A stretch of DNA of 5,981 bases, taken from positions 1 to 5,981 of the forward strand of contig JAITHQ010000203.1 in assembly GCA_031279925.1 (NCBI GenBank), written 5' to 3'. The notes under the pieces are model-generated. The model was not told the DNA's origin and ran no database searches. It saw only the letters and a program-made list of their open reading frames with translations. Both the position numbers and the translations under genes were made by a program. The DNA is from Treponema sp. (GTDB taxonomy: Bacteria; Spirochaetota; Spirochaetia; Treponematales; Breznakiellaceae). Of the stretch, positions 5,712-5,981 are shown piece by piece (within the stretch, counting starts at the first letter, position 1; each line of letters starts with the position of its first letter).

Positions 5712-5981
<270 letters not shown>

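Overview
This 5,981-base window is gene-dense, moderately GC-rich bacterial DNA with five genes, one of them cut by the right edge. The mix suggests a spirochaete, perhaps a Treponema of the insect-gut type: a secreted LamG/fibronectin-III protein, an HDOD signalling protein, a metallo-beta-lactamase-fold protein, uvrC and a D-Ala-D-Ala ligase. This is an impression from protein style and composition. No marker gene settles it.

Layout. Positions 1-127 carry no gene but hold a cluster of inverted repeats. One is a near-perfect AT-rich palindrome at 1-33. The other is a nested hairpin at 50-114, which lies just after the uvrC stop and ends in a T run on the minus strand, so it is a candidate uvrC terminator. 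Positions 128-2083 (minus) are a complete uvrC. A 39-bp AT-rich divergent intergenic region (2084-2122) separates it from a rightward run of three genes. These are a secreted 562-residue LamG/FN3 protein (2123-3811), an HDOD protein (3838-4695) and an MBL-fold hydrolase (4755-5669). The right edge (5712-5981, minus) is the C-terminal 89 codons of a D-alanine--D-alanine ligase, convergent with the MBL gene.

How the genes relate. UvrC is a stand-alone nucleotide excision repair gene. The three rightward genes are close (26 and 59 bp apart) and probably co-transcribed. Both gaps hold inverted repeats. The one in front of the HDOD gene covers its ribosome-binding site and begins one base after the upstream stop, which suggests translational coupling. 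HDOD plus MBL suggests a signalling pair, but no substrate or partner can be read from the sequence. Ddl belongs to peptidoglycan precursor synthesis and is unrelated to the run.

I found no convincing undescribed multi-gene system. There is no CRISPR array, transposase, tRNA, rRNA or recognisable riboswitch. The points most worth a second look are the RNA-level structures at 46-114, 3812-3832 and 4696-4733, and the compact divergent promoter with its TA repeat.
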